A DNA stretch of 64,000 bases, from positions 125,001 to 189,000 of the forward strand of contig NC_007512.1 of NCBI RefSeq assembly GCF_000012485.1, read 5' to 3'. This stretch comes from Pelodictyon luteolum DSM 273 (GTDB lineage: Bacteria; Bacteroidota; Chlorobiia; Chlorobiales; Chlorobiaceae). Numbering within the stretch: the first letter of the stretch is position 1; each line of letters begins with the position of its first letter. A program made the translations under genes and the position numbers. Positions 34,803 through 43,097 of the stretch are shown here, piece after piece. Under the pieces are notes generated by a model. The model had not been told where the DNA came from and ran no database searches. It saw nothing but the letters and a program-made list of their open reading frames with translations.

Positions 34803-35603
34803 TTACTTCCGCAGCTCCCTTGAACGGGCGTCGGCTGCGGCGACGGCATCAATGAGAATGGCGCGGATGCCTCTCTCGTCCATCACCCTCAACCCGGCTT
34901 CGGTTGTGCCCCCCGGGGTGGTGACCTCCCGCTTCAGTTCTTCCGGGCTCCGCGTTCCCGAGAGCACCATTCTGGCGGCTCCGAGCATGGTCTGGGCTCC
35001 GAGGAGCAGTGCCTCCTCTTTCGATAAGCCGCAACGAACCCCTCCTTCAGAGAGCGAGTCGAGGATGTTGAACATGTAGGCCGGGCCGCTACCGGACAGT
35101 GCGGTCGCTGCATCCATCTGCGATTCTTCAAGCACAGCAACCCTTCCAATGGTGCTGAACAGCCCTCTCGCCACAGCGATGTCCTCTTCAGTCGCCATTT
35201 TCCCCCTGCAGAGAGCCGTCATTGCCTCTCCTACAAATGCCGGGGTATTGGGCATGACGCGTACCACCCGTGTCTCTTCAAGCGCGTTCTTCCTGATGAA
35301 CTCCGATGAAATGCCTGCCGCAACGCTGACGATCAGGTGGTCGGACGAGAGCGACGGCCGGAGTTCAATGAGGACCTCTTCGATCTGGTAGGGCTTGACG
35401 GCAAGGATAATGACTTTCGCCTCTCGAGCCAGTGCTGCGGGAGATGGACACCCTGTGATGGGGTGGGCGGCAGCGATGGCTTCAACCGCCCCGGGGTCGC
35501 GGTCGTAGCCAAACATGACGGCATCTTTCTGTCTGCCGAGTCCTGCAATGATGGCGCGGCCGATCCTGCCCGTTCCAATGAATCCTATCCGGAGGGGTTC
35601 CAT
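34803..35603 (-). CDS. proC: Pyrroline-5-carboxylate reductase
   Basis: A 266-residue NADPH-dependent enzyme, the last step of proline synthesis. The Rossmann start is Gly-Phe-Ile-Gly-Thr-Gly-Arg-Ile-Gly. The family signature near the C terminus is intact: Ser-Gly-Ser-Gly-Pro-Ala-Tyr, then Ala-x-x-Leu-Gly-Ala-Gln-Thr and Val-Thr-Thr-Pro-Gly-Gly-Thr-Thr. It has normal length, and is followed downstream only by the convergent moeA. Confidence 0.93.
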   Translation of the reverse strand: MEPLRIGFIGTGRIGRAIIAGLGRQKDAVMFGYDRDPGAVEAIAAAHPITGCPSPAALAREAKVIILAVKPYQIEEVLIELRPSLSSDHLIVSVAAGISSEFIRKNALEETRVVRVMPNTPAFVGEAMTALCRGKMATEEDIAVARGLFSTIGRVAVLEESQMDAATALSGSGPAYMFNILDSLSEGGVRCGLSKEEALLLGAQTMLGAARMVLSGTRSPEELKREVTTPGGTTEAGLRVMDERGIRAILIDAVAAADARSRELRK

Positions 35604-35626
35604 GGTGCGTATCGTCTAGTGGTTGT

Positions 35627-35881
35627 TTATCCGTACCTGAGCTTGAGCAGGAGGATGATCATGAGGAGAATGAGGGAGCAGCCGTTGGCCGCGATCATCG
35701 GCAGGTCATTTTGTGCGATGCCGTAGAGGAGCCAGAGAATGATGCCGGCATTCATGGCGAGCGCCCAGATGAGGCTGATGTCCCGGGTATGGCGGGTTGA
35801 GAGGATTTTGATCGCCTGCGGAAACAGCGCCAGCGTGGTGATTATGCCTGCAGCGTAGCCGATGTATTCGGATTGGTGCAT
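35627..35881 (-). CDS. SemiSWEET-type sugar transporter
   Basis: An 84-residue membrane protein with three transmembrane helices, the half-size bacterial version of SWEET sugar transporters that works as a dimer. The PQ-loop pattern Leu-Phe-Pro-Gln-Ala is in helix 1 and a conserved Asn is in helix 2 (Met-Asn-Ala-Gly). The frame is open to 35968, but the ATG at 35881 gives the family N terminus. It lies 23 bp upstream of proC and may be co-transcribed with it. Confidence 0.85.
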   Translation of the reverse strand: MHQSEYIGYAAGIITTLALFPQAIKILSTRHTRDISLIWALAMNAGIILWLLYGIAQNDLPMIAANGCSLILLMIILLLKLRYG

Positions 35882-35965
35882 ATGGAGCTTTTCCTCTGTG
35901 TCATGGTGATGCCCCGATGCTTTCCGGGGTGCCGCAGAAAGATACGCTCCAGCCTCCATTTTACC

Positions 35966-36001
35966 CAAAAAAAGAGAGGGCGGGAATCACCCCGCCCTCT
36001 C
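35966..36001 (-). terminator. Terminator of the cytochrome c-555 gene
   Basis: GAGAGGGCGGG (35974-35984) pairs with CCCGCCCTCTC (35991-36001), 11 bp with a 6-nt loop. On the minus strand a T-run follows (A-tract at 35967-35973). It separates the cytochrome transcript from the SemiSWEET gene. Confidence 0.88.
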
Positions 36002-36030
36002 ATAGGCTTCAATAGTAGAGTGCCGGAGTG

Positions 36031-36363
36031 TTACTTGCTCAGCTGCACCATGTAGGCGACGGCATTGCCGACTTCCACGTTGGTGAGTTTCGCGTTGCCG
36101 CCTTTGGCTGGCATCATTCCTTTGGTGCCCTTGAAGCCCGCGATTGATTTGGCGGCCATCTTGTCGACGCCCTGGCCTATGCGGGAAGCCCATGCAGTCT
36201 TATCACCGGCTTTCGGCGCACCAGCCATGCCTGTGTTATGGCACATGGCGCAGCTTCCGTCATAGACGGCTTTGCCTGCGGCTGCATTATAAGCGGCATT
36301 GGCGTCCACGGTGAACGATGCGGCGATCAGTACGCAGAAGGCTGCGGTAAGGAAACGAGACAT
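36031..36363 (-). CDS. Cytochrome c-555 (soluble electron carrier)
   Basis: A 110-residue precursor. The signal peptide cleaves after about residue 24, giving a mature protein that begins Tyr-Asn-Ala-Ala-Ala-Gly-Lys, nearly as in the sequenced Chlorobium c-555. The heme site is Cys38-Ala-Met-Cys41-His42, and the Met ligand is in Lys-Gly-Met-Met-Pro-Ala-Lys-Gly-Gly. It shuttles electrons, for example from thiosulfate oxidation, to the reaction-centre cytochrome in the periplasm. It has its own promoter and terminator, with a related lipoprotein cytochrome gene upstream. Confidence 0.92.
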   Translation of the reverse strand: MSRFLTAAFCVLIAASFTVDANAAYNAAAGKAVYDGSCAMCHNTGMAGAPKAGDKTAWASRIGQGVDKMAAKSIAGFKGTKGMMPAKGGNAKLTNVEVGNAVAYMVQLSK

Positions 36364-36439
36364 AGCGGTTTCTCCCTTGAAATATTGGTGGTTACTGGTT
36401 TCGTCTGTATGAGCATATGCTGATCTGCTCAATCGGGTT

Positions 36440-36468
36440 ATTTTAGCATTTCGGAGCCATCCTTCCAA
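36440..36468 (-). promoter_or_regulatory. Promoter of cytochrome c-555
   Basis: On the minus strand, TTGGAA (36468-36463), 17 nt, TAAAAT (36445-36440). Its start point lies about 70 bp before the ATG. Confidence 0.6.
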
Positions 36469-36487
36469 ACAGTTTCGGCTCCATTTG

Positions 36488-36517
36488 CAAAAAAGGAGCC
36501 GCCTATCCGGCAGCTCC
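36488..36517 (-). terminator. Terminator of the lipoprotein cytochrome gene
   Basis: GGAGC-C-GCC (36495-36503) pairs with GGC-A-GCTCC (36509-36517) with one mismatch. On the minus strand a T-run follows (A-tract 36489-36494). It isolates the two cytochrome transcripts. Confidence 0.75.
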
Positions 36518-36547
36518 CTGTTTGTGCATCTTTTATGGATGGGTTTC

Positions 36548-36943
36548 TTACTTGACGGTGTCGGTCATCCATGCCACGGTGTTGGCGACCTCTTCATCGG
36601 TGAGGTTCGGGTTGCCGCCTTTTGCCGGCATTCCGGCGAAGCCTTCGATCGATTTCTTGACCATGACGTCGAGTCCCTGTGCAACACGTGCTTCCCATGC
36701 GGCTTTGTCGCCGGGTTTGGGTGCGCCCATCATGGCGGAGTCATGGCACATTGCGCAGTTGGCCGTATAGATTTCTTTGCCAGCTGCGAGCTTAGGATCT
36801 ACGGGTGCTTCTTCGGCTGCCGGTGCGGCCACTTCGGCTTCAGTTTCTTCACCGGGGAACTCAAGTGTTGCCGGGGGTTTCTCAAGGCCGCATCCGCCGA
36901 GGAAAAACAGGCCGAGGGTCAGAAGGGGAAGGAATTTTTTCAT
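36548..36943 (-). CDS. Membrane-anchored c-555-like cytochrome c (lipoprotein)
   Basis: A 131-residue protein. A lipoprotein signal peptide ends Leu-Gly-Gly-Cys near residue 18. An Ala/Glu/Pro-rich linker of about 30 residues follows, then a monoheme domain with Cys-Ala-Met-Cys-His and Met-Pro-Ala-Lys-Gly-Gly-Asn-Pro that parallels cytochrome c-555 along its whole length. It probably arose by duplication and acquired a tether. An inner- or outer-membrane-anchored carrier is inferred; the redox partner is unknown. Confidence 0.88.
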   Translation of the reverse strand: MKKFLPLLTLGLFFLGGCGLEKPPATLEFPGEETEAEVAAPAAEEAPVDPKLAAGKEIYTANCAMCHDSAMMGAPKPGDKAAWEARVAQGLDVMVKKSIEGFAGMPAKGGNPNLTDEEVANTVAWMTDTVK

Positions 36944-37040
36944 GGTCGTCTCCGTGTGCTGGTTTGATGTTGTGGCTGCCGATTCGGGCGGCTCCGGCAG
37001 GCAGCGCCGTAAAATTGCAAAGGTACAGTTTATGAATTAT

Positions 37041-38480
37041 TCACCGGATGGCAAAATGGTTTTTTTGGTGGAATTGACCGGCCTGCCGCTTGAGGTCATG
37101 GCGCGACAGGCTGTAGAGGTGAGTGTAGAAGAGGTTGAAGATGCCGACTGCCGTTTTGGCCGATGGGGCTGAGATGGCTCGCTTGAGTGATGCCGGTACG
37201 GTGAATATCCTGCTCGTGAGCTCCCCGTAGCTTTCAATGAATCGGTCGAGCGGTATCTGTTTGGGTCGATAGAGCATCTCCTGGCCGAAGGTGTAGCGGA
37301 AGGCCGCCGGGTCATCGGGATCGAAGAGGAGGCGCCCTTCTTCCCTGAGGCGAAGGAAGAGCTGGGTGCCGGGTGTCGGACGGAGGATGTTGATGCCCGG
37401 TACGTCAAGTTCCGTCTGGTTGATGAAGTCAAGGATCGCCGCCGGTGTTTCCAGCGTGTCGCCGTCCAGGCCGTAGATGAAACTCCCGTAAAGGCTGATG
37501 CCGGCGCTGCGGATGTTTCTGACGGACTGTACCAGTTCATCGCTCCGGCTCTGGTTCTTATGGTGTGCCTTCCTGCTTGCAGGCTCTACGCTTTCAATGC
37601 CGACAAGGAGGGCGCTGCAACCTGAACGGGCGAAGGTTTCGAGCAGGCTCTGCTGCATGCCGAGTGCTGTCGTGGCCTGGCCGAACCAGGTGATCCGGAG
37701 CGTGGTGAGGCGCCTGAAAAGTTCTTCGGCGTAATCGGGATCGGCATTGATGGAGTCGTCGACGAAGAAGAATATTCTCCCGTCATGTTCTCTGAAGCGT
37801 GCAACCTCCCCGACGATCTCCTCGATAGGGCGTTGGCGGAGCCTGTGGCCGTTAAGCACATGCACATTGCAGAAGTCGCAGTTGTGGGGGCACCCCCTGC
37901 TGGTCTGGATGAGGTTGGTCGTGAAGTAGCGGCCGGCATCGAGGTGTTCCTTGAAGACCGGCCTCGGCAGGGAAAGATCGGGGCGTTCTTCCTGTCGATA
38001 CGTTTTCCCGAGCGTCCCCTGCCGCAGATCGGTCAGCACCCGCCGCCAGAGGTCATCGGCTTCTCCCTCGACGATGAGGTCGGCGTGCCGGGCCGATGCC
38101 TCAGGAAACATAGTGACATGAGGTCCTCCGAGCGCCACCAGAGTGCCTTGGCTCCTTAGCCTGTCGGCCAGTTCGAACGCTTCCGATGCTGTGCCCGTCT
38201 GCACGCTTATGCCGATGAGGTCCCATTCCACATGGTCGGGAAACAGCTCCAAGCGAAGGTCGCAGATAGTCTGTTCGACGCCCTCAACCCGTATGGATGC
38301 AAGGATCATCAGTGAAAGCGGGGGGATGGAGAAGGGACTTTTCCTTATCAGCGTGCGGAGCGGTCGGGCGAGCATTCTGGCAGGCAGGCTCTGCTCCCGC
38401 TCTGCGTAGATGGAGCGGGCTCCGTCAACGCCGCTCCGGGTGGGAATGAATACGAGCAGTACCTTTTTCAGTGTACCCAT
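37041..38480 (-). CDS. B12-binding domain radical SAM protein
   Basis: A 479-residue protein. The N-terminal cobalamin-binding-like region covers about residues 1-160 (Ile-Gly-Ile-Ser-Val-Gln-Thr, Val-Ala-Leu-Gly-Gly-Pro-His-Val). The radical SAM core follows, with the cluster motif Cys-Pro-His-Asn-Cys-Asp-Phe-Cys near residue 200. The C-terminal segment Gly-Ser-Phe-Ile-Tyr-Gly-Leu-Asp-Gly-Asp-Thr resembles the group that includes HpnP-type and bacteriochlorophyll C-8/C-12 methylases (BchQ, BchR). In a green sulfur bacterium a methylase of that kind is possible, but the substrate is not proven by sequence. It is 40 bp downstream of the aminotransferase gene. Confidence 0.82.
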   Translation of the reverse strand: MGTLKKVLLVFIPTRSGVDGARSIYAEREQSLPARMLARPLRTLIRKSPFSIPPLSLMILASIRVEGVEQTICDLRLELFPDHVEWDLIGISVQTGTASEAFELADRLRSQGTLVALGGPHVTMFPEASARHADLIVEGEADDLWRRVLTDLRQGTLGKTYRQEERPDLSLPRPVFKEHLDAGRYFTTNLIQTSRGCPHNCDFCNVHVLNGHRLRQRPIEEIVGEVARFREHDGRIFFFVDDSINADPDYAEELFRRLTTLRITWFGQATTALGMQQSLLETFARSGCSALLVGIESVEPASRKAHHKNQSRSDELVQSVRNIRSAGISLYGSFIYGLDGDTLETPAAILDFINQTELDVPGINILRPTPGTQLFLRLREEGRLLFDPDDPAAFRYTFGQEMLYRPKQIPLDRFIESYGELTSRIFTVPASLKRAISAPSAKTAVGIFNLFYTHLYSLSRHDLKRQAGQFHQKNHFAIR

Positions 38481-38520
38481 GGGGTAATAAGACCGGGCTT
38501 CTTTGCCCGATACTGCACCC

Positions 38521-39663
38521 TCAGCGGCCGAGGAATGCCTGTTGGACGGCCGTTACGCCTGCACCGACCGGGAAGCAGTAGCCGATTTCCTTCAGCGCCC
38601 GCTCCATGGCTCCGACGATAGTGAGCATATCGAGTTCATCGTAGTATCCGAGGTGGGAGATGCGGAAGATCTTTCCTTTGTAGTCATCCTGACCGGCGGC
38701 CACAGTGATGCCATTGCTGTACTTGAGAGCCTTGTTGAAAGCGTTCCACTCAACCCCTTCAGGGAGCCATACCGGCGTAACGGCGAACGATGGCGAAGTG
38801 CTGAAGAGCTCCATGCCGAGTGCCGTGCAACCGGCCCTGCATGCCGCCGCAAGGCTTTCGTGCCGTGCCCATGTGGTTTCGATGCCCTCCTGGCGTATCA
38901 TCTTGAGTGCTTCGTCGAGGCCGATTACCAGCGATACGGCGGGCGTGAACGGGGTATCGTCACCGGAGTGCGCCTTGAGGGCTTTGGCGAGGCTCAGATA
39001 GAAGTTTTTCGCCGAGTCTTCCGCTGCATTGATGACGTCCTGTGCCCGTTCCGAGACGGCTATGAGCGCCAGACCGGGAGGCATCATCAGTCCCTTCTGT
39101 GATCCGGTGATGCAGATGTCGATGCCCCAGTCATCGAAATGGAACTCATGGGCGCCGATTGCGGTGATGCCATCGACGAGCACGAGCGCGTCCGACTCTT
39201 CGCGGATGACGGCGCTGAGCGCCCGGATGTCTGCTGCGGTGCCGGTGGATGTTTCCGAGTGGGTGAGGCAGACGCCTTTTGCATCGGGGTGCTCTCTGAG
39301 GAGCTCCTTCAGCCGGCCGGGTTCGATTGCCCGGCCCCATGGTACGGTTTCCTCGATGCAGCCGCCGGTGTAGAGCCGTACGAGCTCTCCCCAACGTTCC
39401 CCGAACTTGCCTGCGTTGATGGCGATGACCTTGTCGCCTTCCCTGAAGATGCTGGAAATGGCGGATTCCATGCCGCCAGTTCCCGAGCAGCTGAGTACCA
39501 CGACCGGCTGGGTCGTCTGGAACAGGTACTTGAGGTTTTCATGGACCCGCTGGAGGATCTCCATGAACTCCGGATTCCTGTGGTGGATTATGGGGGCTGC
39601 CATGCTGAGCATGACGTTTTCAGGCACCGGGGTCGGCCCGGGGGTGAAGAGTCTTTTTTTCAT
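38521..39663 (-). CDS. Class V aminotransferase (alanine/serine-glyoxylate type)
   Basis: A 380-residue PLP enzyme. It begins Leu-Phe-Thr-Pro-Gly-Pro-Thr-Pro-Val-Pro and has His-His-Arg-Asn-Pro-Glu-Phe. The PLP lysine is in Thr-Gly-Ser-Gln-Lys-Gly-Leu-Met-Met-Pro-Pro-Gly. Proteins of this group are often annotated as soluble hydrogenase 42-kDa subunit or serine-glyoxylate aminotransferase. In some anaerobes they act in serine or phosphonate metabolism. It lies 5 bp after carA and is probably co-transcribed. Confidence 0.88.
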   Translation of the reverse strand: MKKRLFTPGPTPVPENVMLSMAAPIIHHRNPEFMEILQRVHENLKYLFQTTQPVVVLSCSGTGGMESAISSIFREGDKVIAINAGKFGERWGELVRLYTGGCIEETVPWGRAIEPGRLKELLREHPDAKGVCLTHSETSTGTAADIRALSAVIREESDALVLVDGITAIGAHEFHFDDWGIDICITGSQKGLMMPPGLALIAVSERAQDVINAAEDSAKNFYLSLAKALKAHSGDDTPFTPAVSLVIGLDEALKMIRQEGIETTWARHESLAAACRAGCTALGMELFSTSPSFAVTPVWLPEGVEWNAFNKALKYSNGITVAAGQDDYKGKIFRISHLGYYDELDMLTIVGAMERALKEIGYCFPVGAGVTAVQQAFLGR

Positions 39664-39668
39664 TCCGG

Positions 39669-40778
39669 TCAGTTTTTCGCCCTCTCCATCATGGCGGTGA
39701 ACTCGTCGAAGAGGTAATGTGAGTCGTGCGGGCCCGGTGCGGCTTCGGGGTGGTACTGCACCGAAAAGCAGGGGAGCTCTGAGTGCCGGATGCCCTCGAT
39801 GGTCTGGTCATAAAGGTTGAGATGTGTCATCTCGACCGATTCCGGGAGCGAGTCCATGCCGACGGCGAACCCGTGGTTCTGCGAAGTGATCTCGATGCGC
39901 TTCGAGGCCATGTTCTTCACCGGATGGTTGCTTCCGTGATGTCCGAACTTGAGCTTGTATGTGTCCGCTCCGAGCGCCAGGGCGAGAAGCTGGTGCCCGA
40001 GGCAGATGCCGAAGATCGGGAGCGGCCGGGTTGTCCGGCTGTATTCGGCCAGCGTGCGGATTGTGTCGATGGCATAGTCCACCGCGGCCGGGTCGCCGGG
40101 CCCGTTCGAGAGGAAGACGCCGTCTGGATTGAGCGCAATCACCTCATCTGCCGTGGTTCCGGCCTTGAGGACCGTCACCCGGCATCCAGCGTTCTGGAGC
40201 AGACGCAGGATGTTCGTCTTGATGCCGTAGTCAAAGGCAGCTACATGAAAGCGGGCTCCGGGTGTTTCTAGCGTGTAGTTCTTGTCCGTGGTGACGGTTT
40301 TCACCAGATCCAGCCCGGTCATTTCAGGGATCGCAAGGGCCTTGTCCTTCAGGCTGGCTTCGTCGGTATCAATGGTCGAGATTACACCCCGCATGGCGCC
40401 CTTTTCCCTGATCTCACGGACCAGTTTGCGGGTGTCTATGCCCGACAGTCCGATCACTCCCGCCTTCTTCAGGGTGTCGTCGAGGCTCGTGGATGCTTCG
40501 AAGTTGCTGTAGACGTTCGAGACTTCGCGGACGATGAATGCCCGAGCCCAAACCCTTGATGATTCGTTGTCATCGGGAGTGATGCCGTAGTTGCCGATGA
40601 GGGGGTAGGTCATGACGACCATCTGGCCCGCATAGGAGGGGTCGGTGAGGATTTCCTGGTAGCCGGTGTGCGACGTATTGAACACTACCTCGCCGGCAGC
40701 TTCGCCTGCTTGGCCGAACGCAGTCCCTCTGTAGACGGACCCGTTTTCCAATACCAATACTGCTGGTGTTGACTGCAT
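39669..40778 (-). CDS. carA: Carbamoyl-phosphate synthase small subunit (glutaminase)
   Basis: A 369-residue subunit that supplies ammonia from glutamine for carbamoyl phosphate, used for arginine and pyrimidines. The class I amidotransferase triad is visible: Cys in Gly-Ile-Cys-Leu-Gly-His-Gln, and His/Glu in Gln-Tyr-His-Pro-Glu-Ala. The N-terminal domain has Gly-Glu-Val-Val-Phe-Asn-Thr. carB is not in the window. It follows yajC by 7 bp. Confidence 0.94.
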   Translation of the reverse strand: MQSTPAVLVLENGSVYRGTAFGQAGEAAGEVVFNTSHTGYQEILTDPSYAGQMVVMTYPLIGNYGITPDDNESSRVWARAFIVREVSNVYSNFEASTSLDDTLKKAGVIGLSGIDTRKLVREIREKGAMRGVISTIDTDEASLKDKALAIPEMTGLDLVKTVTTDKNYTLETPGARFHVAAFDYGIKTNILRLLQNAGCRVTVLKAGTTADEVIALNPDGVFLSNGPGDPAAVDYAIDTIRTLAEYSRTTRPLPIFGICLGHQLLALALGADTYKLKFGHHGSNHPVKNMASKRIEITSQNHGFAVGMDSLPESVEMTHLNLYDQTIEGIRHSELPCFSVQYHPEAAPGPHDSHYLFDEFTAMMERAKN

Positions 40779-40785
40779 GTGCCTG

Positions 40786-41142
40786 TTATTCTCCGGTCGT
40801 AAGTTTGTCGCCAGATTCCTGTTTCTCGATGTTGGCCACCGCCGAACGGTCGAACTTGATTTTCGTGTTCTCGGAGACCTGCACGAGGACAGTTTTTTTC
40901 TCAGTGTCGATGCCTGCTACGGTTCCATGGATGCCGCCGATGGTTACAACCCTGTCGCCGCGCTTGAGGCTCTCCAGCACTTTCTCACGGTCTTTCTGCT
41001 TTTTCTGCTGCGGCCGGATCATGAAGAAGTAGAAAACGACGAAGATGAGGACGAGCGGAACGAGCTGGACAAGCGGGTTTGGTGCCGGGCCTCCCTGCGT
41101 GGGAGGAGCGAAGAGGAGTATGGTCTGGATGAGGTCGTGCAT
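40786..41142 (-). CDS. yajC: Preprotein translocase subunit YajC
   Basis: A 118-residue protein with one transmembrane helix near residues 25-45 ([13 protein letters not shown]). A cytoplasmic domain follows, with [12 protein letters not shown]. It associates with SecDF; secD and secF are absent here. It lies between tsaD and carA. Confidence 0.92.
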   Translation of the reverse strand: MHDLIQTILLFAPPTQGGPAPNPLVQLVPLVLIFVVFYFFMIRPQQKKQKDREKVLESLKRGDRVVTIGGIHGTVAGIDTEKKTVLVQVSENTKIKFDRSAVANIEKQESGDKLTTGE

Positions 41143-41243
41143 GGGAGCGTTATTCTGTAGTATTATGAAAAGGCAGTAAGCTTCAGTAGTCGGTTGAATT
41201 GGTCTGAAATGTAATGCATTTGCCGAACTATTTCAATCACGGA

Positions 41244-42290
41244 TTAGTTCCCTGCCGCACTGAACGATGCAAAGGGTGCCGTGTCGTACCGGCAGAGGGG
41301 CTGGAGCCCACGGGAGAGTTTCAGTCCGGCGAGCGTCGCAATCATGGCGGCGTTGTCTGTCGAGTAGGTCGCTGAAGGGATGAAGAGCGCAATGCCGTGC
41401 TTCCGGCAGGCCGCATCCATGGCTCGTCGGAGTTCCGAGTTGGCGCTCACGCCGCCGGCAACGGCGATGGCCCCGATGTTGTGGCGGCGTGCTGCTCCGA
41501 CCGCTTTTTCGACGAGCACGCCGACGATTGCATCCTGGATGGATGCCGCAATGTCTGCCCGGTGCTCGTGGATGAACTCCTCTTTCTGGCTCCTGAGCCA
41601 GGTGAGGACGGATGTTTTCAGACCGGAAAAGCTGAAGTCGAAGTTGTCGCGGTAGCTTCTGCTGGTCTGCGACTGACTTGTGAGCGCCCGCGGGAACCGG
41701 TGGAAGCCGGCATCGCCCTCTTTGGCGAGCCGGTCGATGGCCGGTCCTGCCGGATAGGGGAGTCCGAGCATCTTGCCGGTCTTGTCAAAGGCTTCTCCGG
41801 CCGCATCGTCGAGGGTGCGGCCGATGATCCGGTAGGTGAGATCCTCCCGGACGATGGCCAGCAGCGTATGTCCACCCGATACCGTGAGCGAGATGAACGG
41901 CCCTATTGGACCTCCGCCGGCAGTCTCTTGGTCGATGAACGGAGAGAACATATGGGCTTCGACATGGTTGACCGCCACGAACGGCACGCCGAGTGCCCAG
42001 GCCATCGACTGGGCGAAAGAGAGTCCCACCATCACAGCACCGATGAGTCCCGGTCCGGCGGTGGCGGCTATGACATCGATATCCTTTTTTGTTATATTTG
42101 CTTCGGCGAGGGCGGCTTCGGTGATCGGAACGATGAGCCGTTCATGCTCCCTTGAGGCCAGTTCGGGAACGACGCCGCCGAACCCTTTGTGGCAGAGTTG
42201 CGAACTGACGACGTTAGAGCGTACCTCCCCATCGACAAGGACTGCGCCAGAGGTTTCGTCACAGCTGGTTTCCAGGCCGAGTATTATCAT
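41244..42290 (-). CDS. tsaD: tRNA N6-threonylcarbamoyladenosine transferase TsaD
   Basis: A 348-residue ASKHA-fold enzyme that transfers the threonylcarbamoyl group to A37 of ANN-decoding tRNAs. It starts [12 protein letters not shown]al ligands are in Val-Asn-His-Val-Glu-Ala-His and a late Thr-Asp-Asn. It contains Gly-Gly-Val-Ser-Ala-Asn. It is divergent from the small membrane gene at 42317, with only 26 bp between start codons. The 41143-41243 gap downstream shows nothing clear. Confidence 0.95.
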   Translation of the reverse strand: MIILGLETSCDETSGAVLVDGEVRSNVVSSQLCHKGFGGVVPELASREHERLIVPITEAALAEANITKKDIDVIAATAGPGLIGAVMVGLSFAQSMAWALGVPFVAVNHVEAHMFSPFIDQETAGGGPIGPFISLTVSGGHTLLAIVREDLTYRIIGRTLDDAAGEAFDKTGKMLGLPYPAGPAIDRLAKEGDAGFHRFPRALTSQSQTSRSYRDNFDFSFSGLKTSVLTWLRSQKEEFIHEHRADIAASIQDAIVGVLVEKAVGAARRHNIGAIAVAGGVSANSELRRAMDAACRKHGIALFIPSATYSTDNAAMIATLAGLKLSRGLQPLCRYDTAPFASFSAAGN

Positions 42291-42316
42291 CCAGGGCTAA
42301 TTTTTTTTCAAGTGAT

Positions 42317-42550
42317 ATGCAGAAAGCTAACAAACAGGGCGGCAATAGCAATGGCAAACCCCGGGTGAAGATCGGTATCCTCAATGTTCTGCTCATTCTT
42401 GCGGGTGCGGATCTTATTCTGCTTCTGTCTCCGGAAGTAGGTTTCCTCAACGGCCTGTTTTATATCCCCGGCATCTACACATGGCCGGCGCTTCTCCTCG
42501 GCGTCGCCCTCCTGCTCTTCGGATTCCGGCACCTCTACCGGCCCCGATGA
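42317..42550 (+). CDS. Small membrane protein of unknown function
   Basis: A 77-residue protein with a basic N terminus and two transmembrane helices: about residues 20-38 (Ile-Leu-Asn-Val-Leu-Leu-Ile-Leu-Ala-Gly) and about 52-70 (Thr-Trp-Pro-Ala-Leu-Leu-Leu-Gly-Val-Ala). No known family is recognised. The gap to tsaD is too short for two separate promoters, so its promoter may lie inside tsaD. Confidence 0.6.
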   Translation: MQKANKQGGNSNGKPRVKIGILNVLLILAGADLILLLSPEVGFLNGLFYIPGIYTWPALLLGVALLLFGFRHLYRPR

Positions 42551-42564
42551 GGCTGCGGTCGTAA

Positions 42565-42579
42565 AAAATGTTACATTTT
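42565..42579 (+). promoter_or_regulatory. Palindrome upstream of the 42623 gene
   Basis: AAAATGT-T-ACATTTT is a perfect inverted repeat around one base, 43 bp before the ATG. It contains TACATT, the -10-like hexamer seen elsewhere, so operator and promoter may coincide. Confidence 0.35.
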
Positions 42580-42622
42580 CTTTTTTAAGGTAGACTCCCA
42601 GAGACCATAAACCGTACCAGCC

Positions 42623-42925
42623 ATGGAACAGCAGAACAGCGCAAAGAAGATTCTTGATCCCATCGAACGGGCAAAGCTCGGCGTAAAGGTGTTGAGCCTT
42701 CCCTACAGCGAGGCTGAGCGGGTGATCGACGAATATGTATCCGGGGGAGATTACGACCCTGCGAGCGTTGATTTCTTCAAGGATCAGGTTGAGACCCAGA
42801 GCCGCATTGTTGAAAAGGGTTCCGAGCTGCTCTCGACCGGCAGCGAAATCCTTCGGGTCGTGGCCGGTGCGGTAGTCAAGAACTGGCCGAAGCCTCCTGC
42901 CGAACAGGCTGCGCCGCGGTCCTGA
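42623..42925 (+). CDS. Small soluble protein of unknown function
   Basis: A 100-residue, mostly helical acidic protein. It contains Asp-Pro-Ile-Glu-Arg-Ala-Lys-Leu-Gly-Val-Lys-Val and a Ser-Glu-Leu-Leu-Ser-Thr-Gly-Ser-Glu-Ile-Leu segment, with a Pro-rich tail. It has no signal peptide, metal-binding motif or recognised family. It is followed by a good intrinsic terminator, which supports it as a transcribed gene. Confidence 0.6.
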   Translation: MEQQNSAKKILDPIERAKLGVKVLSLPYSEAERVIDEYVSGGDYDPASVDFFKDQVETQSRIVEKGSELLSTGSEILRVVAGAVVKNWPKPPAEQAAPRS

Positions 42926-42967
42926 GCAACAGCACCCGCATCTGCGGGGAATAGTGCGCGTCATTCC

Positions 42968-43003
42968 AGCCGCGGATCCATTATGGCCCCGCGGCTATTT
43001 TTT
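42968..43003 (+). terminator. Intrinsic terminator after the 42623 gene
   Basis: AGCCGCGG (42968-42975) pairs with CCGCGGCT (42989-42996), followed by ATTTTTTT. Confidence 0.85.
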
Positions 43004-43097
43004 TGCCCTCCCGTACGACCGGTTGCAGGGATAACTTTTATTGCGTTTACATTGTTATACAAGATGAGGCTACATGAACCATAAATCTTGAAGAACC

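Noticed and set aside
42308..42964. A 218-codon open frame on the minus strand
   Set aside because: It covers two short plus-strand genes, of which the second is followed by a good terminator on the plus strand. The composition of the plus-strand proteins (two membrane helices; soluble helical) is more natural.
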